A DNA stretch of 64,000 nt, taken from the NCBI RefSeq assembly GCF_020982545.1, contig NZ_JAJKLK010000001.1:806001-870000 (forward strand), read 5' to 3'. This stretch comes from Streptomyces sp. MNU76. Lineage in GTDB: Bacteria > Actinomycetota > Actinomycetes > Streptomycetales > Streptomycetaceae. Each line of letters begins with the position of its first letter. Within the stretch, counting starts at the first letter, position 1. This document shows, in pieces, positions 36,204 through 44,331 of this stretch. The notes under the pieces are model-generated. The model saw nothing but the letters and a program-made list of their open reading frames with translations. It was not told the DNA's origin and searched no databases. The position numbers and the translations under genes are program-made.

Positions 36204-38354
36204 TCACCGTTGCAGCGCGGGCTCCTCCTCGTCGGCGAGCGGCTGTTGACCGTCCGGCAGCTCCGCCGCTGGACGGGACAGCCGGCTCGGCCACCACATC
36301 CGCCGGCCGATCAGCAAGGTGAGGGCGGGCACCAGGACCGACCGCACCAGCAGGGCGTCGAGCAGCACGCCGAAGGCGACCAGGAACCCGACCTCGATCA
36401 GCATCACCAGCGGAAGTGTGACGAGGACCGCGAACGTGGCCGCCAGGACCAGGCCTGCCGAGGTGATGACGCCACCGGTGGCCGAGAGGGCTTTGAGCAT
36501 GCCCTGTCTGGTGCCGAGACGCACGGTCTCCTCCCGGGCCCGGCTGGCCAGGAAGATGTTGTAGTCGACGCCGAGCGCCACCAGGAACAGGAATGCCAGC
36601 AGCGGCACCGAATAGTCGACACCCTCGAACCCGAGGATCGTGTCGAAGACGAACACGCTGCCGCCGAAGGCTGCGGCGAACGAGACGACCACGGTGGCCA
36701 TCAGGACCAGCGGGGCCAGGATCGCGCGCAGCAGCAGCCCGAGGACGATCAGGACGACGGCGAGCACCAGCGGGATCACCAGCTTCTCGTCGCGGCTGGT
36801 GGTCACCTCGGTGTCGAGGTTCTCCGCACTCGGCCCGCCGACGATCGCCTCCGCCCCGCTCACCGCGTGCACGGCGGTGCGCACCCGCTTGATCGTGTCG
36901 TACTCTGCGACAGTGTCCGGCGCGTCCCTCGGGAACACGGAGATGTTGGCCCAGCCACCGCTGGTCTGCTCCGGGATGGCCAGGGCCACACCGCGAGTGT
37001 CCTTGACGATGTCGAGCACCCGCTCCTGGTGCGCCGGCCGCGTGAAGATCGTCATCGGCTGGCCGCCGAGCTCCGGGAAGTGCTGGCGGAGAACGGTGAA
37101 GCCGGTGACCGACTCCGGCGCCGACAGGAACTGGTCCTGCTCCCGCAGGGCGCCGGTGTTGCCCGCCAGCCCGATGGCGAGCACGCCGAGGACTCCGAGC
37201 GAGCCGAGCGTCGCCACCCACCGGCGGCGACTGATGGCGGTGCCGAGCCGTCCCCACAGCCCCGGCTTCTCCTCCACGGCCGTGCTGAACCGCGGGATGG
37301 CCGGCCAGAAGATCCGCCTGCCGAGCACCACCAGCACCGCCGGGAACAGCGTCAGCATGGCCACCAGCGCGCACAGGATGCCGGCCGCACCGATCGGACC
37401 CAAGCCGCTGGTGCTGTTCAAGTCCGCGGCGAGCAGGCAGAGCAGGCCGGCGACCACGGTGGCCGCGGACGCGACGATGGCCGGCGCCGCGCCGCGCAGC
37501 GCGTGGACCATCGCCACCCGGACGTTCTCATGGTGGTGCAGTGCCTCCCGATATCGAGCGATGAGCAACAGGGCGTAGTCCGTGCCGACGCCGAACACCA
37601 GGATCGTCAGCAGCGCCGAGTTCTGGTCGTTGACCACGATGCCGAAGCCCTTGACGAGTAGATAGACGGTCCCCATCGCGGTCAGTGCGGCCGCGCCCAC
37701 GGCCACCAGCGGGATGATCCACAACACCGGGCTGCGGTAGGTGAGGATGAGCAGGAGCGTGACGACGACGATGGTGGTGAGGAGAACCTGCACGTCGATG
37801 CCGTCGAAGACGGCGTCCATGTCGCCGTCGATCGCGCCCGGGCCGGTCACGTCCAGTTCCAGACCGGAGGGGCGGTCCTTCGCGGCGTCACGCAACGGGC
37901 CGACGATCTCCTCCGGTGGGCCGTAGGCCGTGCTCACATCGAGGGTGAACGTCATTGCTTTGCGGTCGGTGGAGAGGCTCGTCGGTGAGCCCTCGTCGTC
38001 CTCGCCGGCCGCCGCCGTCGTCTTCGGCGGGTACCGCTTGGCAAGGGTGTCGTAGTGGCGCTCGACCGTCGCGCGGTCGGCGGCGGTCATGCCGCCGGCC
38101 CGGTGGTACACGAAGACGAACGTGCTGTCCTCACCGCCGGGGAGACTGTCGTCCAGCACCGCCACCTTGGTGGACTCGGCACCGGCCGGCAGGGTGTCCA
38201 CGGCGCTGTCGGTGGTGACCGAGCTCAACTTTCCGCTCAGCGGCACCATGCCCGCCGCCAGCACCAGCCACAAGCCAATCACCAACCACGGCACCCACCG
38301 GCCTGCCAACCGACCGGCCGGCGCTTCCCCGGACGGCGCTGCGTTGACTGCCAT
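36204..38354 (-). CDS. MMPL-family (RND-type) transporter
   Basis: This 716-residue protein has two sets of six membrane helices and two extracellular loops, as in MMPL/MmpL proteins. Helix motifs GVGTDYALLLIARYRE and ALGVDYNIFLASRAREE carry the Asp-Tyr pair used for proton relay. Such proteins export lipids or hydrophobic drugs. ATG 38354 follows GTAGGAGG. It is convergent with the two-component system. Regulation by that system is an inference. Upstream lies a decayed flavin monooxygenase. Confidence 0.9.
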   Translation of the reverse strand: MAVNAAPSGEAPAGRLAGRWVPWLVIGLWLVLAAGMVPLSGKLSSVTTDSAVDTLPAGAESTKVAVLDDSLPGGEDSTFVFVYHRAGGMTAADRATVERHYDTLAKRYPPKTTAAAGEDDEGSPTSLSTDRKAMTFTLDVSTAYGPPEEIVGPLRDAAKDRPSGLELDVTGPGAIDGDMDAVFDGIDVQVLLTTIVVVTLLLILTYRSPVLWIIPLVAVGAAALTAMGTVYLLVKGFGIVVNDQNSALLTILVFGVGTDYALLLIARYREALHHHENVRVAMVHALRGAAPAIVASAATVVAGLLCLLAADLNSTSGLGPIGAAGILCALVAMLTLFPAVLVVLGRRIFWPAIPRFSTAVEEKPGLWGRLGTAISRRRWVATLGSLGVLGVLAIGLAGNTGALREQDQFLSAPESVTGFTVLRQHFPELGGQPMTIFTRPAHQERVLDIVKDTRGVALAIPEQTSGGWANISVFPRDAPDTVAEYDTIKRVRTAVHAVSGAEAIVGGPSAENLDTEVTTSRDEKLVIPLVLAVVLIVLGLLLRAILAPLVLMATVVVSFAAAFGGSVFVFDTILGFEGVDYSVPLLAFLFLVALGVDYNIFLASRAREETVRLGTRQGMLKALSATGGVITSAGLVLAATFAVLVTLPLVMLIEVGFLVAFGVLLDALLVRSVLVPALTLLIGRRMWWPSRLSRPAAELPDGQQPLADEEEPALQR

Positions 38355-38440
38355 CACTAGCCTCCTACATACGGGTTGCATCGCTTATCTGGATGCCTGC
38401 TTCCTACGGAGCGAACCTGAGACGACTGTTAATGCGGTGC

Positions 38441-38755
38441 TCAGGCCGGTTGGCCGAACCATGTGCCGAGCGCACGCACCAGCGTGGTGGCGTCGAGGTC
38501 CCGCCCGCTAGGCAAGGCCCAGGCGGCACAGCCGTCGGGCCGGATGAGCAACGCGTCGACGTCCACCCGGCCCGTGCGGGCGGTGACGGTGTCGACCCGT
38601 CCGGTCCACGCGGCCGCGGCGTCGCGGACCTCCGCGCGGTCGGACGAGGTCGAGCAGGAGCCCACGACCCTCACGCAGCAGGTCCGCCGACCGGGTCACC
38701 GCGGTGACCCACCGCGACGGTGCGCGGGTCTTCGCCGGTTCGCACTCAACCGGGT
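38441..38755 (-). pseudogene. FAD-dependent aromatic monooxygenase, C-terminal fragment
   Basis: One frame gives RSADLLREGRGLLLDLVR and the next gives AEVRDAAAAWTGRVDTVTAR, then VDVDALLIRPDGCAAWAL to the stop. Together they match the thioredoxin-like tail of RdmE/PgaE-type flavin hydroxylases (LLRPDGYVAW in the family). The FAD-binding part is missing and a one-base shift lies near 38670. Only about 105 codons are left. It borders attachment remnant B. Confidence 0.65.
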
Positions 38756-38783
38756 CCAACACCCTCGGCTTCGCCGACGGACG

Positions 38784-38957
38784 CGTTGGGGACGCAAGGA
38801 TAGGAACAGACCGACAAAGGCAAGGGCGAGCTGACACAGTTCACCGCGGCTGACCTGCAAAAACGCCATGGATCAGCGTAGAAGCGCAAGGGCAGCCAAG
38901 ATCCTCAAAGGACTCATCATCCGTCGGCCGTGGGTTCGAGTCCCACCCGCCCCACCA
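38784..38957 (+). repeat. Attachment-site remnant B with tRNA 3'-half
   Basis: 38896-38957 repeats the 62-nt block of remnant A (14339-14400) with two changes, one of which alters the anticodon loop (CTCATCA for CTCATAA). It also ends CCGCCCCACCA and has no 5' half. The 110 bp upstream match remnant C and partly A (GACGCAAGGATAGGAACAG, ATCAGCG), so A and B are the same-handed ends of related integrated elements. Confidence 0.8.
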
Positions 38958-39217
38958 CTCGCTACGCGAGGAGAAACCTTCTGACCAGGCACTTTCCTGG
39001 TCGGGACGATGGTGTGTGTGAGGGTCCAGGTGACCCTGCGGTGATCATCATTTCATGATCGTCCGGACGAAATCCGGACGCCGATTCCGGTTAAGTCGCA
39101 TATGGGGTATTTCGTGTCGGCGTCGGACAATGTGGCACCACTGCGCCTCCCCCCGTGCTGCGCTCAATGTTGGTGATGTGTCCTAAGTGCATACATCGTG
39201 GATGGTGGAGGTGTCCG

Positions 39218-39451
39218 GTGTCCGTCACGCAGATCGATCTCGACGACGAGGCGCTGGCCGAGGCCATGCGGCTCATGGGTGCCACGGCGAAGAAGGAGAC
39301 CGTCAACGCGGCTCTTCGGGACTACGTGGCGCGGATCAAGAGGCTGGAGGCCGCGGAGAAGCTGGCCGCGCGAGGTGAGCGCGGCGAGTTCGAGCAGGCC
39401 GCAGCGGCTCATGAAGCCGAGAAACGTGCGCGGCGCGAGGCCTTCGAGTGA
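39218..39451 (+). CDS. vapB: VapB-type antitoxin
   Basis: This 77-residue protein has an N-terminal ribbon-helix-helix-like MSVTQIDLDDEALAEAMRLM, then TVNAALRDYVARIKRLEA, and a charged helical tail that would wrap the toxin. GTG 39218 follows GGAGGTG. The stop overlaps the toxin GTG by 4 nt. The first gene of a type II pair normally represses its own promoter. Confidence 0.85.
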   Translation: MSVTQIDLDDEALAEAMRLMGATAKKETVNAALRDYVARIKRLEAAEKLAARGERGEFEQAAAAHEAEKRARREAFE

Positions 39452-39855
39452 TCACGTATCTGGTGGATACCTCGGCTCTGTGGCACCTGTTCCGTACTCC
39501 AGGTGCGCTGCGCCCCTGGGAGGGACACATCGCCGCCGGGGTGTTCCAGGTCTGCGAGCCGACACGAGCCGAATTCCTCTGCTCGGCGACAAGCCCGTCG
39601 CACCGAGATGAGCTGGCCGAGGAGCTGGACGCGCTCTGTCTGCTCTCTCCGGTTCCGAAGAACGCCTGGCGGTGGGTCGACGCTGCCCAGTACAAACTGA
39701 CCCAGAGGGGCCGGCATCGGGCGGCGGGAGCGATCGACCTGTTGGTGTGTGCGACAGCTGTGCACCATGGGCACACCGTCCTTCATGTGGACAATGACTT
39801 CGTGACGGTGGCCGGAGTCCTCAAAGAGGTCCAGCAGCGAGACGTACGAGCCTGA
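39448..39855 (+). CDS. vapC: VapC-type PIN-domain ribonuclease toxin
   Basis: This 135-residue PIN protein has ITYLVDTSALWHLF (first acidic residue), EPTRAEF (Glu), AGAIDLLVCATAVHHG (Asp) and LHVDNDF (Asp), the four acidic positions that bind Mg. VapC toxins cut tRNA or rRNA. GTGA overlap with vapB shows coupling. The pair lies just outside the second attachment remnant, a usual place for element-stabilising modules. Confidence 0.9.
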   Translation: MITYLVDTSALWHLFRTPGALRPWEGHIAAGVFQVCEPTRAEFLCSATSPSHRDELAEELDALCLLSPVPKNAWRWVDAAQYKLTQRGRHRAAGAIDLLVCATAVHHGHTVLHVDNDFVTVAGVLKEVQQRDVRA

Positions 39856-40078
39856 TCTCCGGAAGCAGGAGCACGTGTGTTGTTTCTGGCCTCGGTGATC
39901 GATGTCTACGGGGCGCATCGGCAGTCCTTCCGGTAACGGGTTCGACCGTACGCGGAGTGCGAGCACGCCTGCCCACACTTCCCGGCGCTGCCAGCGGTTC
40001 AGCCTGACCAAGCACGCGAACCTCGATCGAGCCGGTAGAGGTCTCCCGGGGAAGTGGCTCGGCCATGCAGCCGTGCTC

Positions 40079-40150
40079 CGCCCCGACTATCAGGGCGGAG
40101 CCTCTGCGCGCTGGAATGGAAATCCGCTGCTCTCGGATTGTGAGCCTGTC
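40079..40150 (+). repeat. Intergenic hairpin repeat, copy 2
   Basis: A 9-bp inverted repeat (GCTCCGCCC/GGGCGGAGC) followed by TGGAATGGAAATCCGCTG. It is related to the copy at 19698. The rest of the 376-bp gap between vapC and the MerR gene holds no gene that I can recognise. Confidence 0.6.
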
Positions 40151-40231
40151 TCTCAACTGCAAGGACGGACGCTGCGGCAGCTGAGATCGTCGTGGCCGAT
40201 CCGGGATCCTCACGCACGGCCACACCAGCGA

Positions 40232-41074
40232 TCAGCTGCCTGCGGAGAGGTCCCCGTAAAGGAGCCGGCCCGTGAGTTCAATGCACCGCGCCCGGGCTGC
40301 GGAGAAGCTATGGGGCATCTTGGTGACCGCTTCGAAGGCACTCATCCGGGTGTCCTCCTCGCCGCTCGCCTCGGCGTCGTAGATCTCGAAGAGCTTCTCC
40401 TCGGCCTCGTCCAGTCCGGCCGCTTCCATGGCCTGTTCCAGGGCCTTGTGGTGGGCGCAGTGCCGCGCGGCGAGTTCCTCGACCCGCGGGTCGTGGGGGT
40501 CGACGGTGTCATCGAGGGCGGCGTCGGCCGCGTCGAGGCGGTCTGCCTCGGCCCGTAGGCCGGGATGGGTCGCCAGGGTGATGAACACACTGGCCTGAAT
40601 CGCGGCGCCCAGCGGCCCGAAGATCCGTTCCGTGACCAGCAGGGTGTCCAGGTCGGAGGGGCGCAGTGCGCCAGAGGGCAGGTGGCTGAGCCGGTCCGTG
40701 ACCAACGGGGAGAGCAGGCCCAGGGGGCTGCCCACGGCTCGCAGGCGCTGGACTGCCGCGCGCTGACGCTTGATGTCGGCCTCCTGGGCGGCCAGGGTCT
40801 CCTCCAGTCGGCCCAGGACGTCCTCAACGTCCCGGGCTTCGTCGAAGGCGGCCCGCATGTCGTCCAGGCTGATGCCGGCCTCGGACATCTTGCGGATCCA
40901 CAGCAGGCGGATCATGTCGTCGTAGCCGTAGCGGCGGCGTCCGTCTCCGCCTCGCCCGGGCTCCGGCAGCAGACCGATCTGGTGATAGTGACGAATGGCA
41001 CGCGGGGTGGTTCCGGCGAAGGCGGCGGCATCGCCGATCTTGACCTCACGGGGAGGTGTGACGGAGGGGTACAT
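40232..41074 (-). CDS. MerR-family transcriptional regulator
   Basis: This 280-residue protein has an N-terminal MerR HTH (VKIGDAAAFAGTTPRAIRHYHQIGLL, wing GRRRYGYDDMIRLLWI), a long dimer helix and a C-terminal domain of about 150 residues with no known ligand motif. It resembles the larger Streptomyces MerR proteins that bind hydrophobic or peptide ligands. ATG 41074 is chosen since HTH conservation starts just after it. A 21-bp palindrome with MerR-type promoter spacing lies 42 bp upstream, which suggests autoregulation. Confidence 0.9.
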   Translation of the reverse strand: MYPSVTPPREVKIGDAAAFAGTTPRAIRHYHQIGLLPEPGRGGDGRRRYGYDDMIRLLWIRKMSEAGISLDDMRAAFDEARDVEDVLGRLEETLAAQEADIKRQRAAVQRLRAVGSPLGLLSPLVTDRLSHLPSGALRPSDLDTLLVTERIFGPLGAAIQASVFITLATHPGLRAEADRLDAADAALDDTVDPHDPRVEELAARHCAHHKALEQAMEAAGLDEAEEKLFEIYDAEASGEEDTRMSAFEAVTKMPHSFSAARARCIELTGRLLYGDLSAGS

Positions 41075-41115
41075 CGCAGACAGGGCCTTTCGTGCTGTGG
41101 TGCCCTCGACGACAC

Positions 41116-41136
41116 CACATGCCGCTACGGCATGTG
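41116..41136 (-). promoter_or_regulatory. MerR-type palindromic operator/promoter
   Basis: CACATGCCG-CTA-CGGCATGTG is a perfect 9-3-9 palindrome. On the minus strand it is overlapped by TTGCAC and, 19 bp further, TGTCGT. This is the long-spacer layout that MerR proteins act on. Confidence 0.6.
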
Positions 41137-41296
41137 CAACTACCCACCCCCCGGGCCCTGACGGGCTATCGGGCCCTCCCTCGCCATTGGAGCCCCGTCC
41201 CAGGACAGGACCGGAATGGGTGGGGAGATCCGTCGAGCAGGTCTGATGGCACCCCGAGCAGGGATGGGGAAGCTTCAAGGAGCCCCATCACCGGGA

Positions 41297-41333
41297 GGGC
41301 CGGCTCGAGAGAAGGTCTCTCTCGAGCCGGCCC
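41297..41333 (-). terminator. Strong hairpin terminator
   Basis: Perfect 16-bp arms (GGGCCGGCTCGAGAGA and complement) with a 5-nt loop lie 36 bp beyond the end of the discoidin pseudogene. Confidence 0.8.
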
Positions 41334-41368
41334 TTCCTCGCGTACTCCGCGTGCCGCACGCTCTCCGC

Positions 41369-42665
41369 TCAGCAACAGGGGCGAGGGGCGCCCGGTGTCG
41401 ACGCCGTCAGCCGTGGGCTCGGTCGGTTGTAGACGTTGAATTCCGCGATGGACCACCAGTTACTCGCGACATCAGCGGTGTTGACGACCTTGATGTGGCG
41501 AGCCGTCCGCGTGGGGAAGGAGACCACCTGGACGCGCTGGCCGTCCGTCACGGAGGAGACCTTGCTCCAGCCGGTTCCGTCCTCCGAGACGTACACGTCC
41601 GCGCTTCGCGCGTAGTCGTCGATGCTTCCGCCGACGTCCAGGACGACCTTGCTGAAGGTCTGCGCCTGCCCCATGTCCACGTGGATCCAGAGGGCCGTCG
41701 TACTGCCCGGTTCCGGAGCTGTAGCGGTTACCGGAATCACCGTCCAGCATGTTGCCGGGCGCGTCCCACTGACTGGCGTCCGAAGCCGTCGCGGTCCAGC
41801 CCGTGCGCGGCAGCGCGGGGCCCAGGTCCATGACGTCGAACGATGAGCCGCCCGCGTCCGCTCCGGTGGCGCCCTTCACGGAGACCGTGACCTTCCCCGC
41901 TGGGAGTCCCTTCGGGACGTAGGCGCTGATGCTCGTGTCCGACCAGGTGTCTATCTCGGCATAGCTCGATCCGAAGTACACCGTGCCCAGTCCCTGCGAG
42001 GCACCGAAGCCGGAACCGTGAATCGTGAACTTGGAGCGTGGTACGCCCCGTTCCGGCTTCAGCTCGCTGAAGGCCGGCGACGGGAAGCTCGAGAGCTTCT
42101 TGGTCGTGAACATCGCCGGAGTGCCACCCGGGAGTTCATAGGCGTACGAGCCGTCGGTGGACATCTTGAAACTCTTGCTGTCAGCGGTCCCGTTGAAGAC
42201 CACGGTGACCTGGTCCCCTTGCTTGCTGGTCCAGCTCTTCGACTGGAGGCCGTTCGCCACCGCTGTCGGAGCCGCGATGGAGCCGGTTCCGCGCGCGGCC
42301 CCGTACACCTCGATGTCGCCGATGGCCCACCAGAAGCCGGAGGCCGCGGTGCTGACGATGCGAAGGTACTGTGCCGTGCGGGTCGGCAGTGCGACGGTTA
42401 TTTTCCCGATTCCCCCCGCTGCCGCTCGCGATCGCGCTGCCCCACTCGGCTCCGTCGTCCGACACGTAGATCTGATACTTCGTGACGTAGTCGAACGAGT
42501 TGTTCACGCCGGTGTCGAAGACGATCTTGTTGAAGCTCGTGGGGCTCCCCAGGTCGATCTGGAACCAGTCGCCGCTCGTCGTCCCGTGCCCGAGGCTCCA
42601 TTTGGTGTTGATGTCGCCGTCGATCGCGTTCGCGGCCCTGCCCCGGTCTCGGCTGGCGCTCGACC
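41369..42665 (-). pseudogene. Discoidin (F5/8 type C) and IPT/TIG domain protein, decayed C-terminal part
   Basis: Three frames carry matching pieces. The first is a discoidin domain (AANAIDGDINTKWSLG, GDWFQIDLGSPTSFNKIVF). Then comes an IPT/TIG domain (FSELKPERGVPRSKFTIHGS, GTVYFGSS). A second discoidin domain follows (WDAPGNMLDGDSGNRYSSG, then STTALWIHVDMGQAQTF and HIKVVNTADVASNWW). Frames shift near 42410 and 41730. The N-terminal catalytic part is missing. Intact relatives are large secreted glycan-active proteins. The left edge abuts an IS-like hairpin at 42688-42732, so an insertion or deletion probably removed the rest. Confidence 0.75.
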
Positions 42666-42687
42666 GGGAGGTACCCCCACCGCCGCA

Positions 42688-42806
42688 CCGGACGAAAGGC
42701 CAAGTACACCCAGTACGAGGCCTTTCGTCCGGCGCGCCGAGAGCACGCACCGGACGCCGCAGAGCCGCCCTTCGGGCGACGAAGGGACTTCCGAAACACG
42801 CCCTAG
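42688..42806. mobile_element. Solo IS end: inverted repeat plus IS630-like terminus
   Basis: CCGGACGAAAGGCC and its perfect complement (42719-42732) form a 14-bp-arm hairpin. At 42784-42806 GGGACTTCCGAAACACGCCC, then TAG, is the near-complement of the IS630-like end at 20029. No transposase remains. It marks a past insertion next to the discoidin pseudogene. Confidence 0.5.
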
Positions 42807-42822
42807 AGGACCGCCGAGTCAC

Positions 42823-42860
42823 GGGTGGCGGCCCGTCGGCCGGCCGACGGGCCGCCACCC
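42823..42860 (-). terminator. Perfect 38-bp palindrome, likely terminator
   Basis: 19-bp arms with no spacer (GGGTGGCGGCCCGTCGGCC and complement) lie 41 bp past the stop of the small lipoprotein gene. Confidence 0.75.
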
Positions 42861-42901
42861 ATGCCGGGGGCGCGGGCGCCGAAGCGCGCGGCCGTCTCCT
42901 C

Positions 42902-43189
42902 TCAGCACTTCTTGTCGTCTATGTACGCGGTCAGCGCGTCCAGGTCCACCGACGAGTCGTCGAGGGCTTCGCGCAGCAGATCGCCGGCGCCCTTCGGGTC
43001 GTCCGCCACCAGCAGCTTGCACACCGTTGCCTGCATCCCGGGGCTCCGGGCGTTCCAGATCTCGTCGTAGCGCGCCTCGGCCCCCGTGGGAGCGGTGCTG
43101 CTGGGGCTCGAGGCGGTCGTGTCGTCGCTGGTGCCGCAGGCGACGAGGAGCAGGCTGGCGGCGATCAGGACGGTTGCGGTGCGGCGCAT
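42902..43189 (-). CDS. Small secreted lipoprotein
   Basis: This 95-residue protein has a lipoprotein signal peptide (RRTATVLIAASLLLVACGTS, lipobox LVAC), a Ser/Thr-rich linker and a helical domain of about 55 residues with two Cys (TVCKLL and the final KKC) that could pair. GGGAG precedes the ATG. No family is recognised. It is anchored outside the membrane. A palindromic terminator follows. Confidence 0.75.
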   Translation of the reverse strand: MRRTATVLIAASLLLVACGTSDDTTASSPSSTAPTGAEARYDEIWNARSPGMQATVCKLLVADDPKGAGDLLREALDDSSVDLDALTAYIDDKKC

Positions 43190-43341
43190 GGGGCTCCCTG
43201 TGATGCGGTTATGAGGCAGCATCATGCGCGTGGCGGGGATGAGGCAACCCCTGTGTGGCCATGTTGTGACCCGTTGTAGCGGTGGCCTCAGTGGGCGGTG
43301 GGGGGTGCCTGCCATAGCCTGGTCCCGCTCGCCCGTAGATC

Positions 43342-44197
43342 TCACGAAATGCCCTCTGGCCGGGGGTGCTTGCGGCGTGGGGGTGGAGGATGTTCAGTCC
43401 GTGATGACGGCGTCGCGGTGGACCCGGGCGGGGTTCCGCGCGCAACGGCCCGGTCGACCCGACGTGTGCGAGTGGGGCGCGGGCCCGGGGCTTCAGAAGG
43501 GGCTCGGGGCGACCCGGTCCCGCGTACGTGGGCGACCTTCGCGGCGGCGGTGTCGGGGGCGACTCCGGCGGCGATCAGGGCCGCGGTGGCGGCGCCGGTT
43601 CCGTCGTCGGACCAGATGCCGCGGCTCACGCAGTCGAGCAGGGTCAGCAGCTGGGACTCCACGGCTCGGCCGAGCGGGGCGGGCGGGACGGTCGTCTGGA
43701 ACACGCTCTGTCGACCGCCGTGGGCGAGGACCGCCGTGATCAAGTCGCGGGCGGGGCCAGCAGTTCGTCGGCGCGGGCGGGAGGAGGTCGTGGCCGCGGG
43801 CCAGCCGGATGAGGGTGCGGTAGCGGTCGCCGACGGGCCACATCGTGAGGACGCATCGCGCGAGGTCGGCGGCGGCGTCGGCGGTCGCCGCGGGGGTGCC
43901 CGTGACCGCGAGCCGGATCGCCTCCGCGGCCTCGGAGGCCAGGCCCTCCACGAGCGCGGCGCGGCCGGCGAAGTGGACGTACACGGTGCGCCGGGCCACA
44001 CCGGCGGCAGCGGCGATGTCCTCCAGGCAGCTGTCGGGGTCGCGGGCCAGTTCACGCCGGGCGGCCTCAAGGATCCGGGCGCGGGTGGCGCGCGCGTCAC
44101 GGCGCTGTGCGGCGGGAGCCCGGGCCGGGGCGTGAGCACGGGGGCGTATCGGTACCGATGCCGGTACCGGTGGCGGCGGTGCTGGGCGGGTGGTCAC
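43342..44197 (-). pseudogene. TetR-family regulator with apparent frameshifts
   Basis: From GTG 44197 (GAGG upstream) the frame holds a good TetR HTH (ARILEAARRELARDPDSCLE, then IAAAAGVARRTVYVHFAGRA) and ligand-domain start up to RLARGHDLLPPA. Near 43750-43790 an ADELLAPARDLI-like stretch needs a change of frame twice, and RDLITAVLAHGG with WSDDGTGAATAALIAAGVAP continues in another frame to 43342. The indels lie in G/C runs, so a sequencing error is possible. It is divergent from the MFS pump, the normal repressor-pump arrangement. Confidence 0.75.
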
Positions 44198-44270
44198 AGC
44201 GGTACCTCGGGAGCGGGTGGGAGGAGGGGGTCGACACCATAGTTGCACGGCAGCGGGCAGCAAACTAGTC

Positions 44271-44286
44271 TGCACATCGATGTGCA
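44271..44286. promoter_or_regulatory. 16-bp perfect palindrome between tetR and MFS genes
   Basis: TGCACATCGATGTGCA lies in the 134-bp divergent gap, 46 bp before the pump ATG. It is the best candidate for the TetR operator. Confidence 0.6.
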
Positions 44287-44331
44287 ATTAAGGTGCTTCC
44301 GCTCGTCGTCCCGTCCTCTTAGGAGCTTCCG

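Noticed and set aside
38880..38957. Second complete tRNA gene
   Set aside because: Same 3' half only, with a changed anticodon loop.
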